Shown: piece by piece, positions 17,064 to 26,568 of the stretch
Numbering within the stretch: position 1 is the stretch's first letter
How the letters are laid out: each line of letters begins with the position of its first letter
Origin: Neptunomonas japonica JAMM 1380
Lineage (GTDB): Bacteria > Pseudomonadota > Gammaproteobacteria > Pseudomonadales > Balneatricaceae
Assembly: GCF_016592555.1 (NCBI RefSeq)
Contig: NZ_AP014546.1
Coordinates: 620,001 to 684,000 of the forward strand
DNA: 64,000 nt
Reading direction: 5' to 3'
Notes under the pieces: generated by a model
Told to the model about the DNA's origin: nothing
The model's database searches: none
Seen by the model: only the letters and a program-made list of their open reading frames with translations
Position numbers and translations under genes: made by a program

Positions 17064-17834
17064 TTAAAAAGTTTCTTCAGATCGGCGGGTTAATACTTCA
17101 AATCCAGTCTCTGTTACTAGGATTGTGTGTTCCCATTGTGCGGACAAGCGGCGATCTTTTGTTTCTACTGTCCAGCCATCCTTTTTGGAAAGTTTGACGT
17201 CACGCTTTCCAGCATTAATCATGGGCTCGATAGTGAAAATCATACCTTCTTCAAGTTTAATACCAGTGCCTGGGCGGCCGTAGTGTAAAACTTGTGGGTC
17301 TTCGTGAAATTCTATGCCAATGCCGTGTCCGCAATATTCGCGTACTACTGTGTAATGGTTAGATTCAGCATGTTTTTGAATGATATGACCAATGTCGCCT
17401 AAAAAGGCGCCTGGTTTGACTAGCTCGATGCCTTTGTAGAGGCACTCTAAGGTGACTTCTGCTAGCCGTTTGGCATGGGGGATTTCTTTACCAACAAAAA
17501 ACATCTTACTAGTGTCGCCATGGTAGCCATCTTTAATAACGGTGATGTCTACATTGATCATGTCGCCATCTTTTAACGGTTTGTCGTTGGGAATTCCGTG
17601 ACAAACTACTTGATTGACTGAGGTGCAGATAGACTTAGGGAAACCGTGGTAATTCAGTGGTGCAGGGATCGCTTGCTGTTCATTAGTAATGTAGTCGTGA
17701 CAAATTTTATCTAGCTGGTTTGTCGTCACCCCTACGGCAATATGAGACTCGATCATTTCGAGAACCTCGGCAGCTAGCCGCCCAGCAATGCGCATTTTTT
17801 CGATTTCTTCTTGGGTCTTAATAATAACGGACAT
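17064..17834 (-). CDS. map: Type I methionine aminopeptidase
   Basis: A 256-residue cytosolic metalloprotease that removes the initiator Met. I chose the ATG at 17834 because AAGGAAAG precedes it and because the family begins MSVIIKTQEEIEKMR; an upstream in-frame extension to 17894 is unlikely. Metal-binding and active-site segments are visible: CHGIPNDKPLKDGDMINVD, DGYHGDTSKMF, YCGHGIGIEFHEDP, FTIEPMI and WEHTILVTE. The gene is divergent from rpsB and upstream of glnD, the conserved E. coli-like order. Confidence 0.96.
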   Translation of the reverse strand: MSVIIKTQEEIEKMRIAGRLAAEVLEMIESHIAVGVTTNQLDKICHDYITNEQQAIPAPLNYHGFPKSICTSVNQVVCHGIPNDKPLKDGDMINVDITVIKDGYHGDTSKMFFVGKEIPHAKRLAEVTLECLYKGIELVKPGAFLGDIGHIIQKHAESNHYTVVREYCGHGIGIEFHEDPQVLHYGRPGTGIKLEEGMIFTIEPMINAGKRDVKLSKKDGWTVETKDRRLSAQWEHTILVTETGFEVLTRRSEETF

Positions 17835-17941
17835 AACTTTCCTTAAAATAGTGAATGCCAGACTTTGATGCGGGTAAGTCTGAGCATTAAACATAGATTA
17901 AACCGATTGTACCGAATTATCCCTCCTGAGCGAAGTCGACC

Positions 17942-17978
17942 TTCAAATTGATCGCATCTTGTGGTATAAAACGCGCTC
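17942..17978 (+). promoter_or_regulatory. Probable rpsB-tsf promoter
   Basis: An extended -10 element (TGG plus TATAAA at 17965-17970) is followed by the GC-rich discriminator ACGCGC. TTCAAA sits 17 bp upstream (17942-17947) as a weak -35. The GC-rich discriminator is typical of ppGpp-controlled ribosomal promoters, so stringent control is likely (inference). It lies 135 bp upstream of the rpsB start, between divergent map and rpsB. Confidence 0.5.
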
Positions 17979-18104
17979 CCGAAATGCAGACTGCATTGCG
18001 AGGAATATCTCACACACATATCGTCACAGTTTTCGGGTGCCGTTTACGGTTGGATGCTGGGATATGTGGAGGTTGAACCCAATTTAAAACAGGAAATGCT
18101 AAAC
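17979..18104 (+). promoter_or_regulatory. rpsB 5' leader, candidate S2 autoregulation site
   Basis: About 125 bases of leader separate the probable promoter from the rpsB ATG. The leader starts with a small palindrome (ATGCAGACTGCAT) and has GGGATATGTGGAGGTTGAACCC near the end, which can form hairpins. Gammaproteobacterial rpsB leaders are known to bind S2 and repress the rpsB-tsf operon. I infer the same here from position and length, not from a verified fold. Confidence 0.4.
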
Positions 18105-18836
18105 ATGGCACAAGTTACTATGCGTGAGCTGCTGAAAGCAGGCGTTCACTTTGGTCACCAGACTCGTTACTGGAACCCAAAAATGTCTCAATACATTTTT
18201 GGTGCTCGTAATAAAATTCATATCATCAACCTAGAGCACACTCTTCCTGCACTAAATGGTGCATTAGATGTTGTTCAGGGCTTGGCTCAGAACAAAAACA
18301 AAGTTTTGTTTGTGGGTACTAAGCGTGCTGCAAGCAAGATCATTAGAGAAGAAGCGCTACGAGTAGGTATGCCGTTTGTTAATCACCGTTGGTTAGGTGG
18401 TATGTTGACAAACTACAAAACTATTCGTCAGTCGATTCGTCGTTTGCGTGAGCTTGAAAGTGCTTCAAGCGATGGGACTTTCTCTCAGCTAACCAAAAAA
18501 GAAGCGTTGATGCGTCAGCGTGAAATGGAAAAGCTGGATCGTTCTATTGGTGGTATCAAGGATATGGGTGGCCTTCCTGATGCTCTATTTGTAGTCGATG
18601 TTGATCACGAGCGCATCGCTGTAAATGAAGCAAATAAGCTAGGTATTCCAGTTATCGGTATTGTTGATACTAATAGCAACCCAGATGGCATTGATTATGT
18701 TATCCCGGGTAATGATGATGCTCTTCGTGCAATTCAGATCTATGTTAAGTCTGTAGCTGATGCGTGTGGCGAAGGTGTTGAAGTTGCTGGTGGCGAGAAA
18801 AGCGAATTTGTTGAAGTAGATGCTGCTGCAGAATAA
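18105..18836 (+). CDS. rpsB: Ribosomal protein S2
   Basis: A 243-residue small-subunit protein. Translation is placed at ATG 18105, giving the invariant start [20 protein letters not shown]; a longer in-frame start at 18054 would add a non-conserved 17-residue tail and is rejected. S2 signatures are [29 protein letters not shown] and [18 protein letters not shown]. It assembles late into the 30S head and helps S1 binding. A terminator-like hairpin follows it before tsf, so the downstream gene is probably expressed by partial readthrough, as in other gammaproteobacteria. Confidence 0.98.
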   Translation: MAQVTMRELLKAGVHFGHQTRYWNPKMSQYIFGARNKIHIINLEHTLPALNGALDVVQGLAQNKNKVLFVGTKRAASKIIREEALRVGMPFVNHRWLGGMLTNYKTIRQSIRRLRELESASSDGTFSQLTKKEALMRQREMEKLDRSIGGIKDMGGLPDALFVVDVDHERIAVNEANKLGIPVIGIVDTNSNPDGIDYVIPGNDDALRAIQIYVKSVADACGEGVEVAGGEKSEFVEVDAAAE

Positions 18837-18882
18837 ATTCTGTAGTTGCGAAGTCTATCTTCTGCAGCGTTGAGTACCAGGG

Positions 18883-18905
18883 GGGGAGCTTTGCTCCCCT
18901 TTTTT
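18883..18905 (+). terminator. Attenuator/terminator between rpsB and tsf
   Basis: A 7-bp perfect stem GGGGAGC/GCTCCCC with a TTT loop is followed by six T. It sits between rpsB and tsf and would reduce, not abolish, tsf transcription, because tsf has no other obvious promoter in the 106-bp gap. Confidence 0.85.
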
Positions 18906-18942
18906 AGATTTTGATTGAATGCGTAATCAAGGGGTAATTGGA

Positions 18943-19806
18943 ATGGCAAGTGTATCTGCTAAGTTAGTTAAAGAACTGCGCGATCGTACAGGCTTGGGTA
19001 TGATGGAGTGCAAAAAAGCGCTCGTAGAAGCTGACGGTAATGTTGAAGCTGCAATTGATGAAATGCGTAAGTCATCAGGCATGAAGGCTGCTAAGAAAGC
19101 TGGTCGTACGGCTGCTGACGGTGTAGTTGCTGTCCGTGTTGCTGATGATAATTCTTACGGTATCATTGTTGAAGTTAACTCTGAAACTGATTTTGCTGCA
19201 CGTGATGAAGGTTTTCTTGGTTTTGTTGGGAAAGTTGCTGATGCAGCGTTTGCAGCCAAGTCTGATGATGTAGCTGCTCTGATGGCGGGTGAATTGGAAG
19301 CAGCGCGTGAAGCACTGGTTCAGAAAATTGGTGAAAACATCGGTCTTCGTCGTATCTCTATCGTAGAAGGCGAGTTGGTTGGTGCTTATGTTCATAGCAA
19401 TAGCCGTATCGCTACACTAGTGTCTTTGAAAGGTGCTAGTGTTGAAGTTGCTAAAGATGTTGCGATGCATGTAGCAGCGGTAAATCCGCAAGTGGTTTCA
19501 CAGAGCGATATGCCTGAAGCTGTAATCGCTAAAGAAAAAGAAATCATTTTGGCTCAGCCAGATATGGCTAGCAAGCCAGCTGCAATTGCAGAGAAGATGG
19601 TTGTTGGTCGTATTAATAAATTCCTTGCTGAAAACAGCCTTGTTGAGCAAGCATTTGTTAAAAACCCAGAGCTGACTGTTGGTGCAATGGTTAAAGCGGC
19701 TGGCGGTGAAGTTGCCTCTTTCTCTCGTTTGGAAGTAGGTGATGGTATCGAAGTTGAGCAGTTGGATTTTGCAGCTGAAGTAGCGGCACAGTTAAATAAT
19801 AAATAA
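18943..19806 (+). CDS. tsf: Elongation factor Ts
   Basis: A 287-residue protein. ATG 18943 is chosen because the family starts with [17 protein letters not shown]; an upstream in-frame ATG at 18919 adds an unrelated octapeptide. It has the N-terminal UBA-like helix set ([17 protein letters not shown]) and the core TDF motif ([14 protein letters not shown]) that displaces Mg2+ from EF-Tu. The C-terminal coiled-coil and dimerisation region follows. EF-Ts is the guanine-nucleotide exchange factor of EF-Tu in translation. It is second in the rpsB operon. Confidence 0.98.
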   Translation: MASVSAKLVKELRDRTGLGMMECKKALVEADGNVEAAIDEMRKSSGMKAAKKAGRTAADGVVAVRVADDNSYGIIVEVNSETDFAARDEGFLGFVGKVADAAFAAKSDDVAALMAGELEAAREALVQKIGENIGLRRISIVEGELVGAYVHSNSRIATLVSLKGASVEVAKDVAMHVAAVNPQVVSQSDMPEAVIAKEKEIILAQPDMASKPAAIAEKMVVGRINKFLAENSLVEQAFVKNPELTVGAMVKAAGGEVASFSRLEVGDGIEVEQLDFAAEVAAQLNNK

Positions 19807-19825
19807 CTCTGCGCGCTAGAAAGGT

Positions 19826-19860
19826 GTGTGTGCTGTGTTACAGTACGCACACTGTTTTTA
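19826..19860 (+). terminator. Probable terminator after tsf
   Basis: GTGTGC pairs with GCACAC around an inner CTGT/ACAG hairpin, and five T follow (19855-19859). It separates the rpsB-tsf unit from pyrH-frr, suggesting that pyrH has its own promoter or is read through. Confidence 0.65.
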
Positions 19861-19902
19861 TAAGTCTCTATCCTTCTAACTTCGTTCTGCGGAGATCCTG
19901 TA

Positions 19903-20661
19903 ATGCCTGCCGTAAATTCTAAACATGCCAAATATAAACGTATTCTTCTAAAGTTAAGCGGTGAAGCTTTAATGGGAGAAGAAAATTTTGGTATCGACCC
20001 TAAAGTTCTTAACCGTATGGCGCTAGAAATAGGCCAGTTAGTTGGTATCGGTGTGCAGGTCGGTATTGTCATTGGTGGCGGTAATTTGTTTCGCGGTGCA
20101 ACCTTAAGTGCTGCGGGTTTAGACCGAGTGACAGGCGACCATATGGGTATGCTTGCCACTGTAATGAATTCACTTGCGCTACGAGATGCGCTAGAGCGTT
20201 CTAATATTGCAACACGAGTGATGTCTGCTATTCCAATGAGTGGTGTTGTAGATCATTATGACCGACGTAATGCCATGCGTTATTTAAGCCAAGGCGATGT
20301 TGTTATTTTTTCAGCAGGTACAGGGAATCCTTTCTTTACAACGGATTCTGCTGCTTGTTTGAGAGGCATTGAAATAGATGCCGATGTTGTTTTGAAAGCA
20401 ACAAAAGTTGATGGGGTGTACACGGCAGACCCAATGAAGGACCCTACTGCTAAACGCTACTTGCAGTTGTCATATGATGAAGTATTGGAAAAGCAGCTGG
20501 CAGTAATGGATTTGACGGCGATTTGTTTAACCCGTGACCACGATATGCCTGTCCGGGTGTTTAATATGAATCGTCCTGGTGCGCTTGTTAATCTGCTGGG
20601 AGGCGGAGATGAGGGTACATTAATAGGTGGTGAAGTAACTGGAGATCAATATGCTGAATGA
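19903..20661 (+). CDS. pyrH: UMP kinase
   Basis: A 252-residue amino-acid-kinase-fold protein of standard length. Motifs are [14 protein letters not shown] (phosphate-binding), [20 protein letters not shown] and [18 protein letters not shown]. It phosphorylates UMP to UDP, is hexameric, and is activated by GTP and inhibited by UTP in relatives. It is an essential step of pyrimidine nucleotide synthesis. The stop codon overlaps the frr start region by 11 bases, so frr translation is likely coupled to it. Confidence 0.98.
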   Translation: MPAVNSKHAKYKRILLKLSGEALMGEENFGIDPKVLNRMALEIGQLVGIGVQVGIVIGGGNLFRGATLSAAGLDRVTGDHMGMLATVMNSLALRDALERSNIATRVMSAIPMSGVVDHYDRRNAMRYLSQGDVVIFSAGTGNPFFTTDSAACLRGIEIDADVVLKATKVDGVYTADPMKDPTAKRYLQLSYDEVLEKQLAVMDLTAICLTRDHDMPVRVFNMNRPGALVNLLGGGDEGTLIGGEVTGDQYAE

Positions 20662-21208
20662 GATAGCTAGTGATGCTGACACGCGGATGAAAAAAAGCGT
20701 TGAGTCAGTTGTAGAGCAGTTTAAAAAGATTAGAACAGGACGTGCTCATCCAAGCATTTTAGACTCCGTTCAGGTTTTGTACTATGGTGCGCCAGTGCCT
20801 CTTCAGCAGGTTGCCAATATCACTGTTGAAGATGCTAGAACGCTGATGATCTCTCCTTGGGAGCAGCAAACTGTTCCTGATATTGAAAAAGCGATATATA
20901 AATCTGATTTAGGTTTGAATCCTTCGTCAAATGGCGGTGTTATTCGTGTTCCGATGCCTGCTTTGACAGAAGAGACACGTAAAGTTTATATCCGACAAGC
21001 GCGCAGTGAGGCTGAATCAGCGAGAGTGTCGGTTCGAAATATTCGCCGTGATGCTAATAGCGACCTAAAAGACCTTCTGAAAGAAAAAGATATTTCGGAA
21101 GATGAAGAGCGTCGTGGTCAGGATGGTATTCAAAAACTGACTGACAAATACGTCGCAGAAATTGATGGTTTGCTTGAGAAGAAAGAAGCAGACTTGATGG
21201 AAATCTAA
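20651..21208 (+). CDS. frr: Ribosome recycling factor
   Basis: A 185-residue tRNA-shaped factor of normal length. Signatures are [50 protein letters not shown] and [13 protein letters not shown]. With EF-G it splits post-termination ribosomes. It overlaps pyrH by 11 bp. In E. coli dxr follows frr; here the next gene is uppS, 45 bp downstream. The run of seven A in its MKKSVE codons is in frame. Confidence 0.98.
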   Translation: MLNEIASDADTRMKKSVESVVEQFKKIRTGRAHPSILDSVQVLYYGAPVPLQQVANITVEDARTLMISPWEQQTVPDIEKAIYKSDLGLNPSSNGGVIRVPMPALTEETRKVYIRQARSEAESARVSVRNIRRDANSDLKDLLKEKDISEDEERRGQDGIQKLTDKYVAEIDGLLEKKEADLMEI

Positions 21209-21253
21209 AAGCAGAAGGAGGGCTGGTGAGAACTGGCCTATCTGACCCTCTAT

Positions 21254-22018
21254 ATGTCAGTACATTCAAAATTAAATATCCCAGCTGATAAAGTATTGCC
21301 TAAGCATATTGCAATTATTATGGACGGTAATAATCGTTGGGCAAAAGCAAATCGCTTGCCGAGTCTTGCAGGGCATAAGGCCGGTGTCGATAGTGTACGC
21401 AGTGTCATTGAAGGCTGTGTAGAGTATGGCGTCGAGTCATTAACACTGTTTGCGTTTAGCAGTGAGAACTGGAAGCGCCCAGAGCTTGAAGTGAAAGGGC
21501 TGATGGAGTTGTTTTTCTTGGCTCTTAATAGAGAAGCCAAAAAACTAAATAAAAACAACATTCGCCTTAATGTTATCGGTGATAAATCTCGTTTTAGCGA
21601 AGCTTTACAGAGTAAAATCGCTAAGGTTGAGGAGTTAACCGCTGGTAATACTCTGCTGACCTTGAATGTCGCAGCAAATTACGGTGGGCATTGGGATATT
21701 GTGCAGGCAGCTAAACGTTTAGCAAAAGAGTGTGCAGAGGGCGTTATCTCTGCGGATGATATAAACGAAGTTGTATTTGATGAGTATGTGATGCTGCATG
21801 ATCAACCCAAGCCTGATCTTTGTATCAGAACCGGGGGCGAAAGTAGAATCAGTAACTTTCTTGTTTGGCAAATGGCATATACCGAATATTACTTTGTTGA
21901 TGACTTTTGGCCTGATTTTGATAAAAAATCCTTAGGTTTGGCTATTCGCGATTTTTGTACACGTGAGCGGCGTTTTGGCAAAACCAGTGAGCAGTTAGGG
22001 GTTAAAACGAGTGCTTAA
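21254..22018 (+). CDS. uppS: Undecaprenyl diphosphate synthase
   Basis: A 254-residue cis-prenyltransferase. The P-loop-like start HIAIIMDGNNRWAKANRLP carries the catalytic Asp. GHKAGVDSVRSV, FAFSSENWKRP and PDLCIRTGGESRISNFL are also typical. It adds eight isopentenyl units to farnesyl diphosphate to make the C55 carrier of cell-wall and O-antigen synthesis. Its isoprenoid precursors must come from outside this operon because dxr is absent next to it. It overlaps cdsA by eight bases. Confidence 0.97.
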   Translation: MSVHSKLNIPADKVLPKHIAIIMDGNNRWAKANRLPSLAGHKAGVDSVRSVIEGCVEYGVESLTLFAFSSENWKRPELEVKGLMELFFLALNREAKKLNKNNIRLNVIGDKSRFSEALQSKIAKVEELTAGNTLLTLNVAANYGGHWDIVQAAKRLAKECAEGVISADDINEVVFDEYVMLHDQPKPDLCIRTGGESRISNFLVWQMAYTEYYFVDDFWPDFDKKSLGLAIRDFCTRERRFGKTSEQLGVKTSA

Positions 22019-22823
22019 ACAAAGAATTATAACGGCATCGATATTGGCTCCTCTTGTGTTGTGTGGTGTCTTTTTGTTACCTGTTAAAGGTTTTGCTGTT
22101 TTCTTTGCTGGCGTAACATTGATTGGAGCTTGGGAATGGGCTTTACTGTCTGATATTAAGGCAGCGATTAAGCGCATAGCCTTTTCTGTTGTTGTGCTCA
22201 TGTCTATTCTTCTGGGATGGCAGCTGCACTTGGAAGAGGTGCAGGATTTTGTACTTATACCTGCGTTAGCTCTTTGGTGTTTAGCGTTTTTTTGGACTAT
22301 TCGTTACCCGTCTGAAGGCTTATGGAAGTACTCTTCGGTTAGAGCTTTGTGTGGGATTTTAATGTTAGCAGCAGCTTGGTTGAGTATGCTTGGATTAAAG
22401 TCTTTAGAGTCAGGGAATGCTTGGTTGCTATTGATTTTGCTCATTGTGTGGGCTGCTGATATTGGTGCTTATTTTTCAGGCAAGCGCTGGGGTAAAGTTA
22501 AACTTGCTCCTCAAGTTAGTCCTGGGAAGACCAGAGAAGGCATGTACGGTGGGTTAGTTGCGGTAGCATTAACGACGATAGTTTTTGCTTGGTGGAACGG
22601 CTTAGGTATTGCTTCAAGTGCTTTTTTATTAGTGCTGGGATTGGTTGTTGGCTTGGTTTCAGTGATGGGCGATCTTTTTGAAAGCTTGCTTAAAAGACAT
22701 TCTAAAGTTAAAGATAGTGGGGCAATTCTGCCTGGTCATGGTGGTATTCTTGATCGTATAGATAGTGTACTTGCTGCCGCGCCTTTTTATTTTTTGGGCT
22801 TAACTTTTCTGCCTATCTTGTGA
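22011..22823 (+). CDS. cdsA: Phosphatidate cytidylyltransferase
   Basis: A 270-residue integral membrane enzyme with about eight hydrophobic segments. The C-terminal CDP-diglyceride synthase signature is clear (LLKRHSKVKDSGAILPGHGG, then ILDRIDS), as is an earlier SPGKTREGMYGG motif. It makes CDP-diacylglycerol, the precursor of all membrane phospholipids. It starts at GTG 22011 inside the end of uppS. In Pseudomonas dxr follows cdsA; here rseP begins immediately. Confidence 0.96.
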   Translation: MLKQRIITASILAPLVLCGVFLLPVKGFAVFFAGVTLIGAWEWALLSDIKAAIKRIAFSVVVLMSILLGWQLHLEEVQDFVLIPALALWCLAFFWTIRYPSEGLWKYSSVRALCGILMLAAAWLSMLGLKSLESGNAWLLLILLIVWAADIGAYFSGKRWGKVKLAPQVSPGKTREGMYGGLVAVALTTIVFAWWNGLGIASSAFLLVLGLVVGLVSVMGDLFESLLKRHSKVKDSGAILPGHGGILDRIDSVLAAAPFYFLGLTFLPIL

Positions 22824-22829
22824 GTGCTG

Positions 22830-24185
22830 ATGGAAATTATTCAAACGCTTTTAGCGACGGTTGTCACGCTCGGTATCTTGGTTACTATTCATGAGTGGGG
22901 TCATTACTGGGTCGCTCGTCGTTGTGGTGTAAAAGTACTCAAGTTTTCTGTTGGTTTTGGGAAGTCTCTGTGGTCGCGTATTGGTAAAGATGGCACTGAA
23001 TATTCTGTGTCTGCAATACCTCTTGGCGGCTATGTCAAAATGCTCGACGAGCGTGAAGGTAATGTTCCTGAGCATTTGAGCTCTCAAGCATTTAATAATA
23101 AGCCTGTGTTACAACGAATAGCCATTGTAGCTGCAGGTCCTCTTGTTAATTTGATTTTTGCGGTGTTTGCTTATTGGCTCATGTTTGTCGTGGGTGTTAG
23201 CGCATTTGTTCCTATTGTAGGTTCTGTGGAGCAAGGCTCTGTGATGGATCGCGCCGGTGTGCCAGCAGGTGTTGAAGTTGTGCAGGTTGACGGTTATCCC
23301 GTGCGTTCTTGGGATGAAGTTAATTTACGTTTTGCATCTCGGATTGGTGAGTCAGGCCTGCTGTCGATTGCTGTGCTTAACTCTGCCTCAGCTGTTCCTA
23401 AAGTTTATAATGTTGCATTAAAAGATTGGAATGTTGATATTGAAAATGAGTCACCTTTGTCAGCGATGGGGATTCAACCATATCGACCTGAAGTTGAACC
23501 GATTTTAGACCATATCGTACCGGGTGGTGCCGCCGAGTTTTCTGGGTTGCAAGTGGGTGATGTCGTTGTAGATGTTGATGGGGTTTCTATTGTTAATTGG
23601 ATGGCTTTGGTTGAAACCATTCAGTCCTCTGCGGGTCAAGCCTTAGCGTTTTCAGTTCGCCGTGCTGGTGAGCTACGCGTGTTGAAAGTGACACCTAAGA
23701 ATCGCGTTTTAGAAGATGGCAGTGTGCAGGGAGTTATAGGTGCTGGCGTTAAGCCGCCAGTGTGGCCTGAAGGTATGTTGCGCACCATTCAGTACGGACC
23801 GCTTGATGCGATTGGTGTTGCGTATGATAAAACACTTCATATGGTCGGTTTAACATTAGATTCGATTTGGAAAATGATAGAAGGTGCCATCTCTGTAAAA
23901 AACTTGAGTGGTCCAATAACCATTGCTAAAGTGGCGGGCGCTTCGGCAGCTTCAGGTTTTGAGCCTTTTATCAGTTTTCTTGCTTACCTGAGTATTAGCT
24001 TGGGAGTATTAAATTTGCTTCCTATTCCCGTTCTTGATGGTGGTCACTTGCTTTACTATGGAATCGAATTAATAACAGGTAAGCCGGTAAGCGAAAAGAT
24101 ACAAGAAATTGGATTTAAGTTGGGTATGGCTTTGCTTTTGTCGCTTATGACACTGGCCATCGTTAATGATGTTATGCGCCTTTAA
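22830..24185 (+). CDS. rseP: Site-2 intramembrane protease RseP
   Basis: A protein of about 451 residues with the zinc motif HEWGHYWVARR in the first membrane segment, two PDZ domains at about 125-200 and 220-300, and the second active-site motif LNLLPIPVLDGGHL near residue 390. RseP cleaves the membrane-bound anti-sigma factor RseA, releasing sigma E in the envelope stress response, and clears remnant signal peptides. I use ATG 22830; GTG 22824 two codons upstream is also possible. It is followed by bamA, whose assembly defects activate the same pathway. Confidence 0.95.
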   Translation: MEIIQTLLATVVTLGILVTIHEWGHYWVARRCGVKVLKFSVGFGKSLWSRIGKDGTEYSVSAIPLGGYVKMLDEREGNVPEHLSSQAFNNKPVLQRIAIVAAGPLVNLIFAVFAYWLMFVVGVSAFVPIVGSVEQGSVMDRAGVPAGVEVVQVDGYPVRSWDEVNLRFASRIGESGLLSIAVLNSASAVPKVYNVALKDWNVDIENESPLSAMGIQPYRPEVEPILDHIVPGGAAEFSGLQVGDVVVDVDGVSIVNWMALVETIQSSAGQALAFSVRRAGELRVLKVTPKNRVLEDGSVQGVIGAGVKPPVWPEGMLRTIQYGPLDAIGVAYDKTLHMVGLTLDSIWKMIEGAISVKNLSGPITIAKVAGASAASGFEPFISFLAYLSISLGVLNLLPIPVLDGGHLLYYGIELITGKPVSEKIQEIGFKLGMALLLSLMTLAIVNDVMRL

Positions 24186-24216
24186 AAAGCAGTAGCTTAT
24201 ACTAGGAAGAGGTTTC

Positions 24217-26541
24217 ATGAAGAATAAATTTGGTCTGGTACTTGGTTTGGTTTTGTGGGCAGGTAATGTGCATGCTGCCTTTACTCCTTTTCAGGTCCAT
24301 GACATTCGGTTAGAAGGTATACAGCGAGTTGAACCGGGTGTTGTGTTTAGGAATTTTCCTATTGCCTCAGGAGACACCGTTAGTGAAACCAGTCTTATAG
24401 AAGCTACTAAACAGCTTTTTAAATCGGGATATTTTGAAGATATTGATATCGCGAAAGATGAAAATTATTTGATTCTTACGGTTAAAGAAAGACCATCGGT
24501 GAGCTTGATTAGGCTTGATGGTAATAAGGTTATTAAAGATGAAGACTTGCTTAAAGGCCTTAAGCAATCGGGGTTGAGTGAAGGCGATGTATTTAAGCGT
24601 TCTGCACTCGATCAGATCCGATTAGATTTATTGCGTCTTTATGTTGGCCAGGGGCGTTATGGTGCTGCAATTGACACCGAAGTAGAACCGCTATCAGGTA
24701 ATCGTGTAGCACTTAATATTGATATAAAAGAAGGCAGTGTTGCTTCTATTCAACACATCAATATTATTGGTAATAGTGTTTTTTCAGATGAGGAGTTGAA
24801 AAAGTTATTTGCACTAAAATTGCCAAGCTTCTGGTCGTTCTATACTAAGGATGATCGTTATGCTCGTGAGAAGCTCTCTGGTGATCTGGAAAGATTGCGT
24901 TCGCATTATATGGATCGTGGCTATGTGAATTTCACCATAGACTCAACTCAAGTCTCTATAACACCTGATAAGAAAAATGTCTTTATCACAGTAAATATCC
25001 ATGAAGGTGAGCAATATACGATACGTGATGTAGATGTTTCAGGAAACCTTGTTGTTTCTGAAGAAGACCTGAAGGCAAAAGTAGCGCTTGAGCAAGGACA
25101 GATATTTTCACGCAAAGCGATGACCAATGCGCAAGAATCTATGACAAGGCTGTTGGGTGATAGCGGTTATATGTTTGCTAATATTAGTCCAGTACCTAGC
25201 GTTCACGAAGAAGATAAATCTGTTTCATTAAAGTTCTTTGTAGATCCTGGTAAGCAGACTTATGTCAGGCGTATTAACATCCGCGGTAATAGCCGTACTG
25301 CTGATGATGTGGTTCGTCGCGAAGTTCAGCAAATGGAAGCGGCAATTGTTTCTACTGAAAGTATTCAAAGAACAAAAGCTAAATTAGAACGTACAGGGTA
25401 TTTCAAGTCGGTAAACCTGGAAACAGTACCGGTTGCCGGTACTAATGACCAAGTCGATCTAAACTATACTGTTGAGGAACAGCAATCAGGGCAGTTTACA
25501 GCGAGCGTTGGTTTTTCTCAAAGCGATGGCCTTATCTTAGATTTAGGTATTCAACAGGATAATTTCTTCGGTTCCGGGAAAAAAGTAGGGTTTAATATTG
25601 CTAATAGTTCAACACGAAAAGAGGCAAGCTTTAACTACCTTGATCCTTATTATACAGTCGATGGCGTTAGCCGGGGATTTGATCTTTTCTATCGGAAAAG
25701 CGATTTTGAAGAAGATGATGTCAGTAGCTACTCTTTGAATGAGTATGGCGGCGGCGTGACTTTTGGCTATCCTATTGATGATTACCAACGCCTCAGCTTT
25801 TCTTTAGGTATTGAGAGTATCGAAGTAAACCCTAATAAGTTTAAGCCGGTTGATGAAATTCAGTCATTTGTTGATGAGGAAGGCGGCGATTATCTCAACA
25901 TTAAGACTACGTTTGCTTGGAGTAATAACCACCTGAATCGCTCAATTTTTCCTACGAGTGGTTATTCTCATCGCGCTAGCCTAGAAGTGTCAGTGCCAGG
26001 GAGTGATTTGAGCTATTACAAGGCTTTATATCGAACTAAATGGTATCGCCCATTGTTTGAAGATTCAGGGTGGATATTGGGACTTAAGGGGCGTTTAGGC
26101 TATGCTCAGAGTTATGGTGATAATACTTATCCGTTCTTTAAACACTTTTTTGCAGGTGGACTCAAAACGGTTAGAGGCTATAAAAATAACTCCCTAGGCC
26201 CAAGGGATTCAAATGACGACCCGTTTGGCGGTAATGTTATGGCTGTTGGTGGTGTGGAATTGATTTTTCCGTTTCCATTTATTGAAGATAAAAGTAGTTG
26301 GCGTTCGCTATTGTTTATTGATGGAGGGAATGTTTTCACTACGAAATGCCTAGCCTCAACATCAGCTTCTTCTAGCTGCGAAGAGGGTGTTTTATTTGAT
26401 GAAATAAGGTACTCAGCGGGTATAGGGCTTAGCTGGTTGTCACCATTGGGGCCTTTGTCCTTTTCGGTAGGTAAAGCTATCAATGAAAAGTCTAGTGACG
26501 ATACTGAGATATTCCAATTCTCACTAGGTCAAAGTTTTTAA
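24217..26541 (+). CDS. bamA: Outer membrane protein assembly factor BamA
   Basis: A 774-residue Omp85 protein with a signal peptide (1-20, ending VHA). Five POTRA domains occupy roughly residues 24-420 (each starts with patterns such as IRLEGIQRV, IRLDGNKVI, INIIGNSVF, VDVSGNLVV and INIRGNSRT). A 16-strand beta-barrel follows. The conserved barrel motif is in GGLKTVRGYKNNSLGP, and the C-terminal residue is Phe as expected. It is the core of the outer-membrane protein insertion machine. Confidence 0.97.
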   Translation: MKNKFGLVLGLVLWAGNVHAAFTPFQVHDIRLEGIQRVEPGVVFRNFPIASGDTVSETSLIEATKQLFKSGYFEDIDIAKDENYLILTVKERPSVSLIRLDGNKVIKDEDLLKGLKQSGLSEGDVFKRSALDQIRLDLLRLYVGQGRYGAAIDTEVEPLSGNRVALNIDIKEGSVASIQHINIIGNSVFSDEELKKLFALKLPSFWSFYTKDDRYAREKLSGDLERLRSHYMDRGYVNFTIDSTQVSITPDKKNVFITVNIHEGEQYTIRDVDVSGNLVVSEEDLKAKVALEQGQIFSRKAMTNAQESMTRLLGDSGYMFANISPVPSVHEEDKSVSLKFFVDPGKQTYVRRINIRGNSRTADDVVRREVQQMEAAIVSTESIQRTKAKLERTGYFKSVNLETVPVAGTNDQVDLNYTVEEQQSGQFTASVGFSQSDGLILDLGIQQDNFFGSGKKVGFNIANSSTRKEASFNYLDPYYTVDGVSRGFDLFYRKSDFEEDDVSSYSLNEYGGGVTFGYPIDDYQRLSFSLGIESIEVNPNKFKPVDEIQSFVDEEGGDYLNIKTTFAWSNNHLNRSIFPTSGYSHRASLEVSVPGSDLSYYKALYRTKWYRPLFEDSGWILGLKGRLGYAQSYGDNTYPFFKHFFAGGLKTVRGYKNNSLGPRDSNDDPFGGNVMAVGGVELIFPFPFIEDKSSWRSLLFIDGGNVFTTKCLASTSASSSCEEGVLFDEIRYSAGIGLSWLSPLGPLSFSVGKAINEKSSDDTEIFQFSLGQSF

Positions 26542-26568
26542 ATTTACGACTTCTTAAATAAGGAATTA

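Noticed and set aside
19554..20159. 201-residue open frame on the minus strand opposite tsf and pyrH
   Set aside because: It lies wholly antisense to two certain genes, has a low-complexity Ser/Pro/Thr/Ile composition typical of mirrored coding sequence, and has no ribosome-binding site.
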